From Anaerolineales bacterium (GTDB lineage: Bacteria; Chloroflexota; Anaerolineae; Anaerolineales; UBA6663): a stretch of DNA of 64,000 bases. Below the pieces are notes generated by a model. That model saw only the letters and a list, made by a program, of their open reading frames with translations. It had not been told where the DNA came from and made no database searches. The translations under genes were made by a program, and so were the position numbers. How positions within the stretch are numbered: position 1 is the first letter of the stretch; the number at the start of each line of letters is the position of its first letter. The stretch is from the NCBI GenBank assembly GCA_020850595.1, contig JADZEK010000062.1, positions 32,943 through 96,942 on the forward strand, in the 5' to 3' direction. This document shows, in pieces, positions 7,682-16,575 of this stretch.

Positions 7682-10040
7682 CCCCCTGCCCGGCGCGGGC
7701 TTCCTCGGCCAGAGTCCACAGGCGGCTGGGGCCAAGGGGAATCTCCAACAGCTCCAGGCCGGGCACTTGCAGCGCGTCTTCGATGGCCTGGGCGAAGAGC
7801 GCCCCGACCGGGATGGCCCCGGCCTCGCCCGCGCCCTTGATGCCCAGTGGGTTCAGCGGCGAGAGCGTGACGGTGTGACCGGTGGTTACCGGCGGCACAT
7901 CGAGCGCGGTGGGCAGCAGGTAGTCCATGAACGTGCCGGTGAGCAACTGGCCGTTTTCGTCGAAGATCAACTGCTCGTAGAAGGCGTTGCCGATGCCCTG
8001 CGCCACGCCGCCCATTACCTGCCCCTCCAGGATCAGCGGGTTGAGCACCGTGCCGCAGTCGTGCACCACCACGTAGTGCTGGACCGTCACGGCGCAGGTC
8101 TCGGGGTCTACCTCACAGATCATGGCATGCACGCCCGCGGCCGTGGCGCCGCTCTTGGGGCCGAAGTAGTTGGTGGCTTCCAGGCCGGGCGTCGTGCCGG
8201 GCTTGACCGCGCCGCGCAGAGGGTTGGCCATGGTCGCCAGCTCGCCGAGCTTGAGCGAGCGGGTGGGCACGCCTTTCACGCGCACCTCGCCCTGCGCCAG
8301 CTCCAGGTCGCCTTCGTCGGCTTCGAAGTGCTCGGCGGCCAGTTTGAGGATCTTGGCGCGCACGTCCTTGGCGGCCTCGTTGACGGCGTTGCCGGCGACC
8401 ACCGCGCCGCGGCTGGCGAAGGTGCCCGCGCCCCATTGGAACTGGTCGGTGTCGCCGGTGACGACTTCCACGTTGCGCACGTCTACGCCGAGCTGGTCGG
8501 CGACGAGCTGGGCCAGGCTGGTGAAGTGCCCCTGCCCCTGGGTGCCGATGCCGGTGACGAGCGAGACTTTGCCGCTGGCCTGCACCTTGACGCGCGCGCC
8601 TTCGTAGGGGCCGATGCCGGTGCCCTCGACATACGCCACGACGCCAATGCCGACGTGGCGGCCCGCGGCGCGCAGCCGGGGCTGGGTCTCGGCGACGAAC
8701 TGCTCGTAGCCGATCAGCTCCAGGGCCTTGGCGAGCAGGGGCTGGTAGTTGCCGCTGTCGTAGACGACGGGCGCGAAGTCCTGGTAGATGATCTCGTTGT
8801 TGTACGGGAAAGCGTCGGGTGGGATGAAGTTACGGCGGCGAATCTCCACGCCGCTGAGGCCCAACTCGCGGGCAGCCAGGTCGAGCAGGCGCTCGATGAC
8901 GAACACGCCGTGCTGCCGCCCCGCGCCGCGATAGGGCGTGACGATGGGCTTGGAGGTGAACACGCCGGTGAACTCGGAGTAGTAGTTGGGGATGTGGTAC
9001 GGCCCGAGCAGCGTGCACTGGCTGTTGATGGCGACGGTGAGGCCATAGGGGTCGTAGGCCCCGGCGTCGTGCAGGAAGACATCGTGGACGCCCAGCACGC
9101 GCCCGTCGGCGTCGAAGCAGGCCTCCACCTCGTGCACCTGGTTGCGCTCCTGGGTGGTCGCCACGAAGTTTTCGGCCCGGTCTTCGATCCACTTGATGGG
9201 CCGGTTGAGGCGCATGGCGGCCCAGGGCAGCACCACCTCTTCCTGGTAGAACATCATGATCTTCGGCCCAAAACCGCCGCCGATGAAGGGCGCGATGACG
9301 CGCACCTGGTTCTCCGACAGGCCGAGCATGTCGGCCAGGCCGTTGCGGATGGGGATGGGAGCCTGGGTGGTGTCCCAGATGGTCAGCCGGTCGGCGCGGG
9401 CATCCCACTGGACCACCAGGCCGCGGTTTTCCATGGCGGCGGCCGCGCCGTGGTCGTAGAGGATGCGGCGCTTGAGCACCACGGCCGCCTGCGCTCTGGC
9501 AGCGGCGTAGTCGCCCTTGCGTTGGACGACGTGGGCGCATAAGTTGGAGGGCAGGTCTTCGTGGAGGCGGGGCGCGTCGGGCCGCAGAGCGGCCTCCAGG
9601 TCTACCACGGCGCCGAGTGGCTCGTAGTCTACCTGCACGTCGGCCAGCGCATCTTCGGCCAGGTAGCGGCTCTCAGCGATGACGACGGCGATCGGTTCGC
9701 CCACGAAGCGCACCTTGTCACGCGCCAGCGGCACCTGGGTGCGGGCGTGGAAGACCGCGTCGGCGACGGGCGGGGCGCGCACCAGCAGCGGGCCGGGTTT
9801 CCAGTAGTCACCCAGGTCGGCGGCGGTGTAGACGGCCACGACCCCCGGCCGGGCGCGCGCCGCGGAGACATCTATGGGGCCGAGGCGGGCGTGGGCGTAG
9901 GGGCTGCGCACGAAGGCGGCGTGCAGCATCCCCGGCAGTTCCACGTCGTCGGTAAAGAGCGCCTGCCCGGTCAGCAGCCGCGGGTCTTCATTGCGGGTGA
10001 CGGGCGCGCCAAGGTAGCCTTTGTGCGCAGGAGGGGTCAT
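7674..10040 (-). CDS. Molybdenum hydroxylase large subunit (xanthine dehydrogenase/CoxL form II family)
   Basis: 788 aa molybdopterin-cytosine-dinucleotide-type subunit. The N-terminal half has GEPIAVVIAE and the FIGGGFGPKI loop. The active-site loop near residue 370 is PYRGAGR, the form II signature, not the AYxCSFR of true CO dehydrogenase. The C-terminal GAGEAG supplies the catalytic glutamate. Such enzymes hydroxylate N-heterocycles or aldehydes with water as oxygen source. Its FAD and 2Fe-2S subunits are about 5.6 kb upstream in the same operon. The substrate is unknown: a purine, a pyrimidine (uracil to barbiturate type) or a related ring are all possible. GAGG sits five bases before the ATG. 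Confidence 0.9.
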   Translation of the reverse strand: MTPPAHKGYLGAPVTRNEDPRLLTGQALFTDDVELPGMLHAAFVRSPYAHARLGPIDVSAARARPGVVAVYTAADLGDYWKPGPLLVRAPPVADAVFHARTQVPLARDKVRFVGEPIAVVIAESRYLAEDALADVQVDYEPLGAVVDLEAALRPDAPRLHEDLPSNLCAHVVQRKGDYAAARAQAAVVLKRRILYDHGAAAAMENRGLVVQWDARADRLTIWDTTQAPIPIRNGLADMLGLSENQVRVIAPFIGGGFGPKIMMFYQEEVVLPWAAMRLNRPIKWIEDRAENFVATTQERNQVHEVEACFDADGRVLGVHDVFLHDAGAYDPYGLTVAINSQCTLLGPYHIPNYYSEFTGVFTSKPIVTPYRGAGRQHGVFVIERLLDLAARELGLSGVEIRRRNFIPPDAFPYNNEIIYQDFAPVVYDSGNYQPLLAKALELIGYEQFVAETQPRLRAAGRHVGIGVVAYVEGTGIGPYEGARVKVQASGKVSLVTGIGTQGQGHFTSLAQLVADQLGVDVRNVEVVTGDTDQFQWGAGTFASRGAVVAGNAVNEAAKDVRAKILKLAAEHFEADEGDLELAQGEVRVKGVPTRSLKLGELATMANPLRGAVKPGTTPGLEATNYFGPKSGATAAGVHAMICEVDPETCAVTVQHYVVVHDCGTVLNPLILEGQVMGGVAQGIGNAFYEQLIFDENGQLLTGTFMDYLLPTALDVPPVTTGHTVTLSPLNPLGIKGAGEAGAIPVGALFAQAIEDALQVPGLELLEIPLGPSRLWTLAEEARAGQGGG

Positions 10041-10058
10041 ACGGCCTCGCGGAGCAGG

Positions 10059-10841
10059 TTAGTCGGCCCAGGCCACGGCGCGGCAGAAGGCGGCCTCGCC
10101 GCCCTGGAACTTCCAGGGGAAGACGCCCAGCGTGAGGCGGCGGTTGTGCAGCTCCGGCCGGCCGATGTCGCCGCCCAGGTTCTCGACGTGAATACAGTCG
10201 TGGGGGAAGAGGGCGTTGTGGGTGAGCTGGTAGGCCGAGTCGGGGAACAGGACGGGAATCTGGTCGGCCCCGAACTTGGCCTCGACCTTGGCACGCACCT
10301 TCTGCCAGTGCTCCAGGCCGCCGCGGCCCAGGAAACGGCCGATGGGCAGGTTCATGGGGTGGTCGGTGGAGATCATGTCCACGCCCCAGATGTGGATTTT
10401 CTTGGCGAGCAGCCAATCGCACAGCTTGAAGTGCGGCCCGGGGTGGCGCTGGATGTAGCGCTCTTCGTCGCCGGTGGGGCTGAGGAAGGTGTACTTGTGC
10501 CAGCCGGTATGGATGAAGAGGATGTCGCCCTGGCGCACTTCGGCGCGCTCTTCGATCATTTCGGGCGTGAAGAGGTCGAGGTCGTCGAGCGCGTCGCTGA
10601 GGTCCACGATGACGCCGGGGCCGTAGCACCACTCGATCGGAATCTGGTCAATGGTCTTGCCGTTGGTGACGAAGTGGCGCGGGGCGTCGAGGTGGGTGCC
10701 CATGTGGTTGGAGGTCATGATGTACTGGGCGTTGACGCCGTGCTCGCTCTTGCGCTTGATGTACTTGGCCTCGAAGGGCGGGTAGAACGGCCAGAATGAG
10801 CAATCGGCGTTGAGGGGTTGAGAGAGGTCGTAGATGGGCAT
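10059..10841 (-). CDS. Cyclase-family metal hydrolase (PF04199 type)
   Basis: 260 aa. The conserved metal-binding HMGTHLDAPRH is visible, with ILFIHTGWH and VGVDMISTDHP-like segments typical of the kynurenine formamidase / isatin hydrolase / putative cyclase superfamily. Members hydrolyse amide bonds of formylated or cyclic amides using Mn or Zn. Here it stands between AllG and the molybdenum hydroxylase and could open or trim the oxidised ring. This role is inference. A strong hairpin lies in the 70 bp leader between AllG and this gene. Confidence 0.85.
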   Translation of the reverse strand: MPIYDLSQPLNADCSFWPFYPPFEAKYIKRKSEHGVNAQYIMTSNHMGTHLDAPRHFVTNGKTIDQIPIEWCYGPGVIVDLSDALDDLDLFTPEMIEERAEVRQGDILFIHTGWHKYTFLSPTGDEERYIQRHPGPHFKLCDWLLAKKIHIWGVDMISTDHPMNLPIGRFLGRGGLEHWQKVRAKVEAKFGADQIPVLFPDSAYQLTHNALFPHDCIHVENLGGDIGRPELHNRRLTLGVFPWKFQGGEAAFCRAVAWAD

Positions 10842-10866
10842 GGTAACTCCTTAGCGTCGGACTAGC

Positions 10867-10886
10867 TGCCGGCGCAAGCGCCGGCA
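10867..10886 (-). promoter_or_regulatory. Intercistronic palindrome
   Basis: Near-perfect palindrome (tgccggcgc-aa-gcgccggca) in the short gap between the AllG and cyclase genes. It probably folds as a 7 bp stem with a 6-base loop in the operon mRNA. Could tune processing or partial termination; no T-run. Confidence 0.4.
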
Positions 10887-10911
10887 GGCGGTGTAGATGG
10901 GCGGGCGGCCG

Positions 10912-12162
10912 TCAGGCCAGCCCGTACTGCTCAGCGTAGGCCAGCAGCGCGGCCTCGAAAATCGCCAGGGGCGGGCGCACCAGCCCCGCGCCGATTTGCC
11001 CCACGCCGGCGTTTTTGTGCGCCACGCCGGTGTTGATGCGCGGCGTGATGCCGGTCTCGATGACCTTGCGGATGTCAATGCCGGTGGGCGCGCCGCGAAA
11101 GTCGAGCGCGGGGAGGGTGAAGCTCTTGTGCTCGGCCACGGTGATCTCGTACATTTCCAGCGTGGCGTTGAGGGCGTCTTTGGGCGTGCTGCCCACGAAG
11201 GTGACGATGGCAGGGGCGGTCGCCATGGCGAAGCCGCCGATGCCGACCGTCTCGGTGATGGTGCTGTCGCCGATATCGGGGTTGGCGTCGGCGGCGGTGA
11301 AGCCGGGGAACCACAGGCCCTGGGGCGTTTCGCACGGGGCGGTGAACCAGCGGCCGCCCAGCCCGCTGACGCGCAGGCCGAAGTCGGTGCCGTTGCGGGC
11401 CATGGCGCTGACGAGGGTGCTGCCGGCCACGCCGTGGGCAGCGTCGGCCATGGCCTTGCAGCCCGCCATGACCGGGTTGAGGACGCTCAGGGCGTTGTCG
11501 CCGATGAACTTGAGCACGTCGCCTTCGACGGCGCTATCGGCGCAGACGCGGGCCACGAGCGGGGCCAGCCATTTGAGGTAGAGCAGCGAGCCGGCCTTGT
11601 TGCGGTTGTGGCCTTCGTCGCCCATGTGCAGGGCTTCGGCGAGGAGCGCGCGCACGTCCAGCCCGCCGTCGCCGGCGGCAATGGCCTCGGCCAGCACCGG
11701 CCCCATGACGGTGTTCATCCAGCGCAGGCGCTTGAGCACGTCCTCGTTGTAGGCGCCGTAGCGCAGCACCTTGCCGTAGCCTTCGTTGAGGATGGAGTAG
11801 GCGGTGTTGCCGTGGGTGACGTTCTCGACGACGTAGACCAGCATGGAGGCGGAGGTGACGCCCGCCATTGGGCCGACGGTGTCGTGCTCGTGGCAGGGCG
11901 CGAACTCGACGCCGCCGCTTTCGACCAGCGCCACGGCCGAGGCCTCGTCGGCGGCCAGCCCTTCGTAGAGCAGCGCGCCGATGACGGCGCCGCGCAGGGG
12001 GCCGGACATGCGCGGCCAGGCGATGGGCGGGCCGGCGTGCAGCAGCAGGTTGGGCTTCATCCCGGGCACGACGTCCAGCGCGCGGCGCAGGCCGGTGAGC
12101 ATGGGCCGCGCCGCCATCAGGCGCTCGACGGCGGTGGTGTTGGCAGCATCAATATCAATCAT
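10912..12162 (-). CDS. allG: DUF1116 protein, AllG/YlbE-like carbamoyltransferase component
   Basis: 416 aa DUF1116 family protein. Recognisable are the RPMLTGLRRALDVVPGM start, the EFAPCHEHDTVGPMAGVTS segment, the HMGDEGHNRNKAGS segment and the GIDIRKVIETGITPRINTGVAHK end. E. coli YlbE (AllG) and YahG are homologues; AllG is part of the oxamate carbamoyltransferase complex. The ATG at 12162 forms a four-base ATGA overlap with the FdrA stop, which fixes the start; 23 extra in-frame upstream codons are spurious. Translational coupling with FdrA supports a shared complex. Confidence 0.88.
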   Translation of the reverse strand: MIDIDAANTTAVERLMAARPMLTGLRRALDVVPGMKPNLLLHAGPPIAWPRMSGPLRGAVIGALLYEGLAADEASAVALVESGGVEFAPCHEHDTVGPMAGVTSASMLVYVVENVTHGNTAYSILNEGYGKVLRYGAYNEDVLKRLRWMNTVMGPVLAEAIAAGDGGLDVRALLAEALHMGDEGHNRNKAGSLLYLKWLAPLVARVCADSAVEGDVLKFIGDNALSVLNPVMAGCKAMADAAHGVAGSTLVSAMARNGTDFGLRVSGLGGRWFTAPCETPQGLWFPGFTAADANPDIGDSTITETVGIGGFAMATAPAIVTFVGSTPKDALNATLEMYEITVAEHKSFTLPALDFRGAPTGIDIRKVIETGITPRINTGVAHKNAGVGQIGAGLVRPPLAIFEAALLAYAEQYGLA

Positions 12163-13877
12163 GGAGCACCTTTCTTCATCTTGGCGAGCAGGGCCATCAT
12201 CTTCTCGTTGCCGCCAGCGGGCGGCCGCCAATCGAGCTGGACGACCTGCGCCCCCTGCCCGGCCAGGCTGGCGGCGAACGACTCCAGGCCGACGTTGACG
12301 GCGGCCAGTGGGGCGCGCGCCAGGCGGTCGAGCGCCACGGGCGGCGCGCTGAGCACAGCGTTAACGGAGGCGGGCGCGCGGCCAAGGCGCTGGGCCACGC
12401 GGCTGACGGCGGCCGTGGTGGTCTCGACCACGAACGCGCCTGCCTCGGCCAGGCGCTGTTTTTGCGCCTCCAGGCCCTGCGGGTCGGCGTCGGTGCCGAC
12501 GACCAGGGCCACGACCTCCAGCTCCGGCCGGGCGGCTTGGGCGGCGGCGATGGCGGGGCCAAGCTCGGCGGCCGGGTCGGGGTGCGCGCCTTCGCCGAGC
12601 ACCACGTCGAGCAAGATCAGGCCGACGGTGGGGTCGGCGGCTTCCTGCTTGAGGCGGCGGAGGCGCAGTTCGTTGTCAATCATGGGGTGCAGGCGGCCGA
12701 CCGTGAACACGTCTTCGCCCAGGTCTAGGAGAGTGTGCGCCTGTGACTGGAGCGGGTCGGCCAACTGCTGCTCTTGGCTGGAAGCGAGATTGGAAAAGAG
12801 CGGCGTCAGCACGGCTTGCAGGCCCAGCAACGTTTCGTTGGCGAGCGTGCCGCCGGAGAAGAGCGCGCGCAAGTAGGGCGCGGCGAGGGGCGGCGGGGCG
12901 GCAGCCGGGGCGACCTCGGCGGCGGGCAGGCCCACGGCCAACTGGGCCGCGCGCTCGGCGGCGTCGGCCAGCGAGACGGCGAAGTGCAGGTTGCCGATCT
13001 GGCGGCCGGGCGGCGGGTAGCCGAGGAAGTCCACCACGACGGGCTTGCCGGCGGCCTGGGCGGCGGCCAGCAGCCGCGTGGCGACGGTGGGCGCGGGCGG
13101 CTTGCTGACGATGACGATGACTTTCGTGTCGGGGTCGCGGGCGAGCAGGTCGAGCGACTGGCGGGCGGTGATAGCGTCTACTTCGGCCTTGAGGTCGCGC
13201 CCGCCGGTGCCCAGCGCGTGCGACACGCCCGAGCCGAGCGCATGCAGGCGGCTGGTGACGGCCTGCAAGCCGGTGCCCGACGCGCCGACGAGGCCGACCG
13301 GCCCGCGCCGCACGCGGTTGGCGAAGCCCAACCCCACGCCGTTGACGATGGCCGTGCCGCAATCTGGCCCCATGACGAGCAAACCACGCGCCAGCGCGGT
13401 CTGCTTTAAGGCGACTTCATCGGCCAACGACACGTTGTTGCTGTAGAGGAAGACATGCCGATCGTGGTCGAGCGCCTCACGGGCCACACCCGCAGCGTAG
13501 CGGCCCGGCACCGAGACCAGCACCCAGGCGGCTTCAGGTAACTGGCGCAGGGCGGTCTCCAGGCTGCGCGGGCGGAACTCGGGCGCCACGCTCGTACGAC
13601 GGCGGGCCAGGAGAGCATCTACCTGGCCGAGCGCGGCCTCGGCGGCGGCGGCGCTCCCAGCGCGGACCACTAGCAGCAGGTCGTTGGGGCCGGCCGTGGG
13701 CGTGCCGGCCAGCAGGCCACTTTGCTCCAACAGCTCGCAGTTGGCGGGGGTCGCCATCACTACGCCGGCATCCAGCACGCCGGGCAGGCCGAGCAGGTTG
13801 CGCTGGAGCTGCATGAGCACGGCCGAATCGTAATATGCGCCGGGGCGCACTTCGCTGCGAAGGTGATCAAGCGCCAT
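12159..13877 (-). CDS. fdrA: FdrA, acyl-CoA synthetase-like carbamoyltransferase component
   Basis: 572 aa FdrA family protein, related to the succinyl-CoA synthetase alpha subunit. The second-domain motif GPDCGTAIVNGVGLGFAN and the nucleotide-binding VGASGTGLQ are plain. The C-terminal CoA-ligase-like half includes GRLHPMID and VVLGEGAHPDP. In E. coli FdrA (AllF) works with AllG and AllH on oxamate plus carbamoyl phosphate, the terminal energy-yielding step of anaerobic allantoin use. It is translationally coupled to AllG, and only nine bases separate it from the amidase upstream. Whether oxamate, another carbamoyl-acid or a CoA-type reaction is the true substrate here is open. Confidence 0.9.
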   Translation of the reverse strand: MALDHLRSEVRPGAYYDSAVLMQLQRNLLGLPGVLDAGVVMATPANCELLEQSGLLAGTPTAGPNDLLLVVRAGSAAAAEAALGQVDALLARRRTSVAPEFRPRSLETALRQLPEAAWVLVSVPGRYAAGVAREALDHDRHVFLYSNNVSLADEVALKQTALARGLLVMGPDCGTAIVNGVGLGFANRVRRGPVGLVGASGTGLQAVTSRLHALGSGVSHALGTGGRDLKAEVDAITARQSLDLLARDPDTKVIVIVSKPPAPTVATRLLAAAQAAGKPVVVDFLGYPPPGRQIGNLHFAVSLADAAERAAQLAVGLPAAEVAPAAAPPPLAAPYLRALFSGGTLANETLLGLQAVLTPLFSNLASSQEQQLADPLQSQAHTLLDLGEDVFTVGRLHPMIDNELRLRRLKQEAADPTVGLILLDVVLGEGAHPDPAAELGPAIAAAQAARPELEVVALVVGTDADPQGLEAQKQRLAEAGAFVVETTTAAVSRVAQRLGRAPASVNAVLSAPPVALDRLARAPLAAVNVGLESFAASLAGQGAQVVQLDWRPPAGGNEKMMALLAKMKKGAP

Positions 13878-13886
13878 GCGATGCCT

Positions 13887-15188
13887 CTACGCCAATTGTT
13901 GCGCCAGCGGCGCCGCCCAGGCCAAGAGCTGCTCATCGGCCCACCAGCGCCCAATAAACTGCACGCCCAACGGCAGCCCATCCGCCGATGATCCGGCGGG
14001 CACGCCCACGGCGGGCAGCCCGGCGTGGGTCCAGGGCAGATTCATGACCGGGTCGCCGGTGCTCTCCAGCCCGAGCGGGGCAGGGCCGAGGGCGGAGGGC
14101 GCGATCCACAAGTCAAGGCCGTGGTCGTCCATCAACCGCGTGAGGTCGGCGCGCAGGTCGGCGCGGCCGTGGCAGGCGGCTTCCACGGCCTCCGGGTCGG
14201 CGGCGCGGCCGCGCGCCACCAGGTCGGCGGTGCGCGGGTGATACAGCTGGCCGTAGGCGGGAAACCAGGCCGCGTGCACCTGGGCGGCCTCGGCCGCCAG
14301 CAGCAGCCAGTGACGCTCGCGCACCGCCTCGAAGTCGGCCAGGGCGGGCACGGGGCGCACCTGGCAGCCCGCGGCCAGCAACTGGGCCATGACCTGCCGT
14401 AAGTGGGCCTGCGCGGCCTCGCCCGCCGCGTCGAGGTATGGCCCGGCCGGCACGCCGATGACGGGCTGGCGGTCGGCGACGGCGGGCCGCCATTCGGCGC
14501 ACAGCACGCCCGCTGCCAGGGCCGCGCCGGGCACGTCGGGGGTGAACAGGCCAACGTGGTCGAGCGAGGGCGAGAGCGGGATGACGCCCGCGGCCGAGAT
14601 GCGGGCGTAGCTGGGCTTGTAGCCCACCACGCCACAGAAGGCGGCCGGGCGGATGATGGAGCCGATGGTCTGCGTGCCGAGCGTGAGCGGCCCCAGGCCC
14701 GCCGCCACCGCCGCCGCCGAGCCGCTGCTGGAGCCGCCGGGCGTGTGCGCCGCGTTGTGCGGGTTGCGGGTGGGGCCGGGGCCAAAGAAGGCGAACTCGG
14801 TGGAGACGGTTTTGCCGAGGACCAGCGCGCCCGCGTGGCGCAGCGCCGTCACCGCCTCGGCTTGCGGGCCGGCCAGCGCTTCAGGCGGCAGCCGGCTGCC
14901 GGCGGTGGTGGGGAGGCCGTCCACGTGAAAGATGTCTTTGACGCCGACCGGCACGCCATAGAGCGGCGGGCGCGCGCCGGGGTCAGGGTAGTGCGCCTCC
15001 AGCGCTACCGCTTCGGCCCGCAGCCGCGCAAAACGCTCCGGCTCGGGCATGTAAGCGCGCAGGCCAGGCTCGCGCTCGGCGAAGCGGGCTTCGAGGTAGT
15101 CCAGGTAAGCGGCAAGGGCCAGCCGGCCGGTGCGCAGGGCGTGGGCCAGAGCCGGCAGGTCGGCGGGCGGCGCGGTCAGGTTTGTCAT
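13887..15188 (-). CDS. Amidase signature family enzyme
   Basis: 433 aa. The Ser-cisSer-Lys triad is visible: GVKDIFHVDG (Lys), GGSSSGSAAAVAAG (cis-Ser region) and TQTIGSIIRPA (nucleophile Ser). The length fits amidase/AtzF-N-like enzymes, without the C-terminal half of allophanate hydrolase. The ATG at 15188 overlaps the 2Fe-2S subunit stop in an ATGA arrangement, so the longer upstream frame is rejected. In context it may deamidate a ring-opening product such as a ureide, a malonamide or an oxamide-like intermediate. The substrate is inferred, not shown. Confidence 0.85.
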   Translation of the reverse strand: MTNLTAPPADLPALAHALRTGRLALAAYLDYLEARFAEREPGLRAYMPEPERFARLRAEAVALEAHYPDPGARPPLYGVPVGVKDIFHVDGLPTTAGSRLPPEALAGPQAEAVTALRHAGALVLGKTVSTEFAFFGPGPTRNPHNAAHTPGGSSSGSAAAVAAGLGPLTLGTQTIGSIIRPAAFCGVVGYKPSYARISAAGVIPLSPSLDHVGLFTPDVPGAALAAGVLCAEWRPAVADRQPVIGVPAGPYLDAAGEAAQAHLRQVMAQLLAAGCQVRPVPALADFEAVRERHWLLLAAEAAQVHAAWFPAYGQLYHPRTADLVARGRAADPEAVEAACHGRADLRADLTRLMDDHGLDLWIAPSALGPAPLGLESTGDPVMNLPWTHAGLPAVGVPAGSSADGLPLGVQFIGRWWADEQLLAWAAPLAQQLA

Positions 15189-15682
15189 GCGGGCGCGGCG
15201 GGTTCGCGACCGGCCTGACGATCGGCCGCGAGCTTGGCCGCCTTGACGATGTTCTGATAGCCGGTGCAGCGGCACAAGTTGCCGGAGAGGGCCTCGCGGA
15301 TCTCGGTCTCGCTCGGGTCGGGGTTCTCTTCAAGAAACGGCACGAGCGTCATCAGGATGCCGGGAGTGCAGAAGCCGCACTGCAAGCCGTGCGCATCCCA
15401 GAAAGCCTGCTGCAGCGGGTGGAGGTGTTTGGGGTCGGGGGCCAGCCCTTCCACCGTCATCAGCGCGTGCCCATCGGCCTGCACGGCCAGGGTCAGGCAG
15501 GAGCGCACGGGCTGGCCGTCGAAGAGGATGGTGCAGGCCCCGCACACGCCGTGCTCGCAGCCGACATGCGTGCCGCTCAGGCCTAAGTCGTGGCGCAGAA
15601 AGTCGCTCAGCAGCAGGCGCGGCTCCACGCCGCGGGTGTAGCTCTGGCCGTTCACGGTCAGCGTGATCGTCTGGGTGCTCAT
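15185..15682 (-). CDS. Molybdenum hydroxylase 2Fe-2S subunit
   Basis: 165 aa with two [2Fe-2S] sites. The plant-ferredoxin-like N-terminal domain has GCEHGVCGACTI and a later Cys in SCLTL. The C-terminal helical domain has QCGFCTPG and CRCTGYQNI. This is the CoxS/XdhC electron-transfer subunit that links the molybdopterin subunit to the FAD subunit. It overlaps the FAD-subunit stop and the amidase start by four bases each, so translation is coupled on both sides. Confidence 0.93.
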   Translation of the reverse strand: MSTQTITLTVNGQSYTRGVEPRLLLSDFLRHDLGLSGTHVGCEHGVCGACTILFDGQPVRSCLTLAVQADGHALMTVEGLAPDPKHLHPLQQAFWDAHGLQCGFCTPGILMTLVPFLEENPDPSETEIREALSGNLCRCTGYQNIVKAAKLAADRQAGREPAAPA

Positions 15683-16569
15683 ACGGCGCTCTCCTGCCGA
15701 GCGCGCGCCCGGTCGCGGGCGGCGGCGAGGGCGCGGCGCGAAAGCACGCGCGCCAGGTGGCGTTGATACTCGGGCGTGGCGTGCACGTTGCCCAGCGGCT
15801 CCATCTCGCGCGTGGCGGCGTGGTCGGCGGCGGCAGTGAGCGCCTCGGCGGTCAGCGTCTGACCGACCAGCAGCCCGGCCGCTGCTGTGGCAGAGAGCGG
15901 GCCGTCGCCGGCATTGAGATAGACCAGCCGAGCGGCGGTGCAGACTTCCGCCGGGTCGAGCGTGACCACGGCGGCCACGCCCAGCAGGGCATAGTCGCCG
16001 GAGCGGCGGGCGAACTCGTGAAAGCTCGTGCCGGTGCGGGGCGGCAGCGGCGGCAGGGCCACTTCCACCAGCAGTTCGTCGGGCGTCAGGGCCGTGGTCA
16101 GCAGACCCAAGAAGAACTCACTCGCTGGTATCCAGCGCTCGCCGCTAAGGGAGCGCGCCCGCAGCCGCGCATCGAGCGCCACGGCGATGACGGGCAATTC
16201 AGCGGCGGGGTCGGCGTGGGCCAGGCTGCCGCCGAGCGTGCCGCGGTTGCGAATTTGCGGGTGGGCCACGTGCGGCAGGGCTTCGGCTAGCAGCGGGGCG
16301 TGCCGGGCGACGAGCGGGTCACGCTCCAGGGCGCGCTGGCGGGCCATGGCCCCCAGGCGCAACTCGCCATCCACCACGGCGCGGGCGGCCAGGCCGGGCA
16401 CGCGGTTCAGGTCTACCAGCAGGCCGGCCTGCACCAGCCGGAAGTTCATGGCCGGGATCAGGCTCTGCCCGCCCGCGAGGAATTTGGCCTCGTCGCCGTG
16501 CTCGGCCTTCAGGGCCAGCGCGGCGTCGAGCGAGGCAGGCGCGGCGTACTCAAAGGGCGCGGGCTTCAT
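15679..16569 (-). CDS. Molybdenum hydroxylase FAD-binding subunit
   Basis: 296 aa CoxM/XdhB type. The N-terminal AGGQSLIPAMNFRL binds the FAD pyrophosphate, and the second FAD loop is IRNRGTLGGSLAHADPAAELP. The C-terminal CO-dehydrogenase flavoprotein domain ends the protein. It forms the electron-exit subunit of the three-part hydroxylase whose catalytic subunit is encoded at 7674-10040. It follows the nitrilase gene by six bases. Confidence 0.92.
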   Translation of the reverse strand: MKPAPFEYAAPASLDAALALKAEHGDEAKFLAGGQSLIPAMNFRLVQAGLLVDLNRVPGLAARAVVDGELRLGAMARQRALERDPLVARHAPLLAEALPHVAHPQIRNRGTLGGSLAHADPAAELPVIAVALDARLRARSLSGERWIPASEFFLGLLTTALTPDELLVEVALPPLPPRTGTSFHEFARRSGDYALLGVAAVVTLDPAEVCTAARLVYLNAGDGPLSATAAAGLLVGQTLTAEALTAAADHAATREMEPLGNVHATPEYQRHLARVLSRRALAAARDRARARQESAV

Positions 16570-16575
16570 CGCGGG

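Noticed and set aside
7347..9542. Long plus-strand open frame (731 codons)
   Set aside because: Antisense to the Mo hydroxylase large subunit and AllH. Composition is Gly/Val/His/Asp-biased, as expected from high-GC mirror frames, with no family motif.
10897..12876. Long plus-strand open frame (659 codons)
   Set aside because: Mirror of AllG and FdrA, which carry clear family motifs on the other strand.
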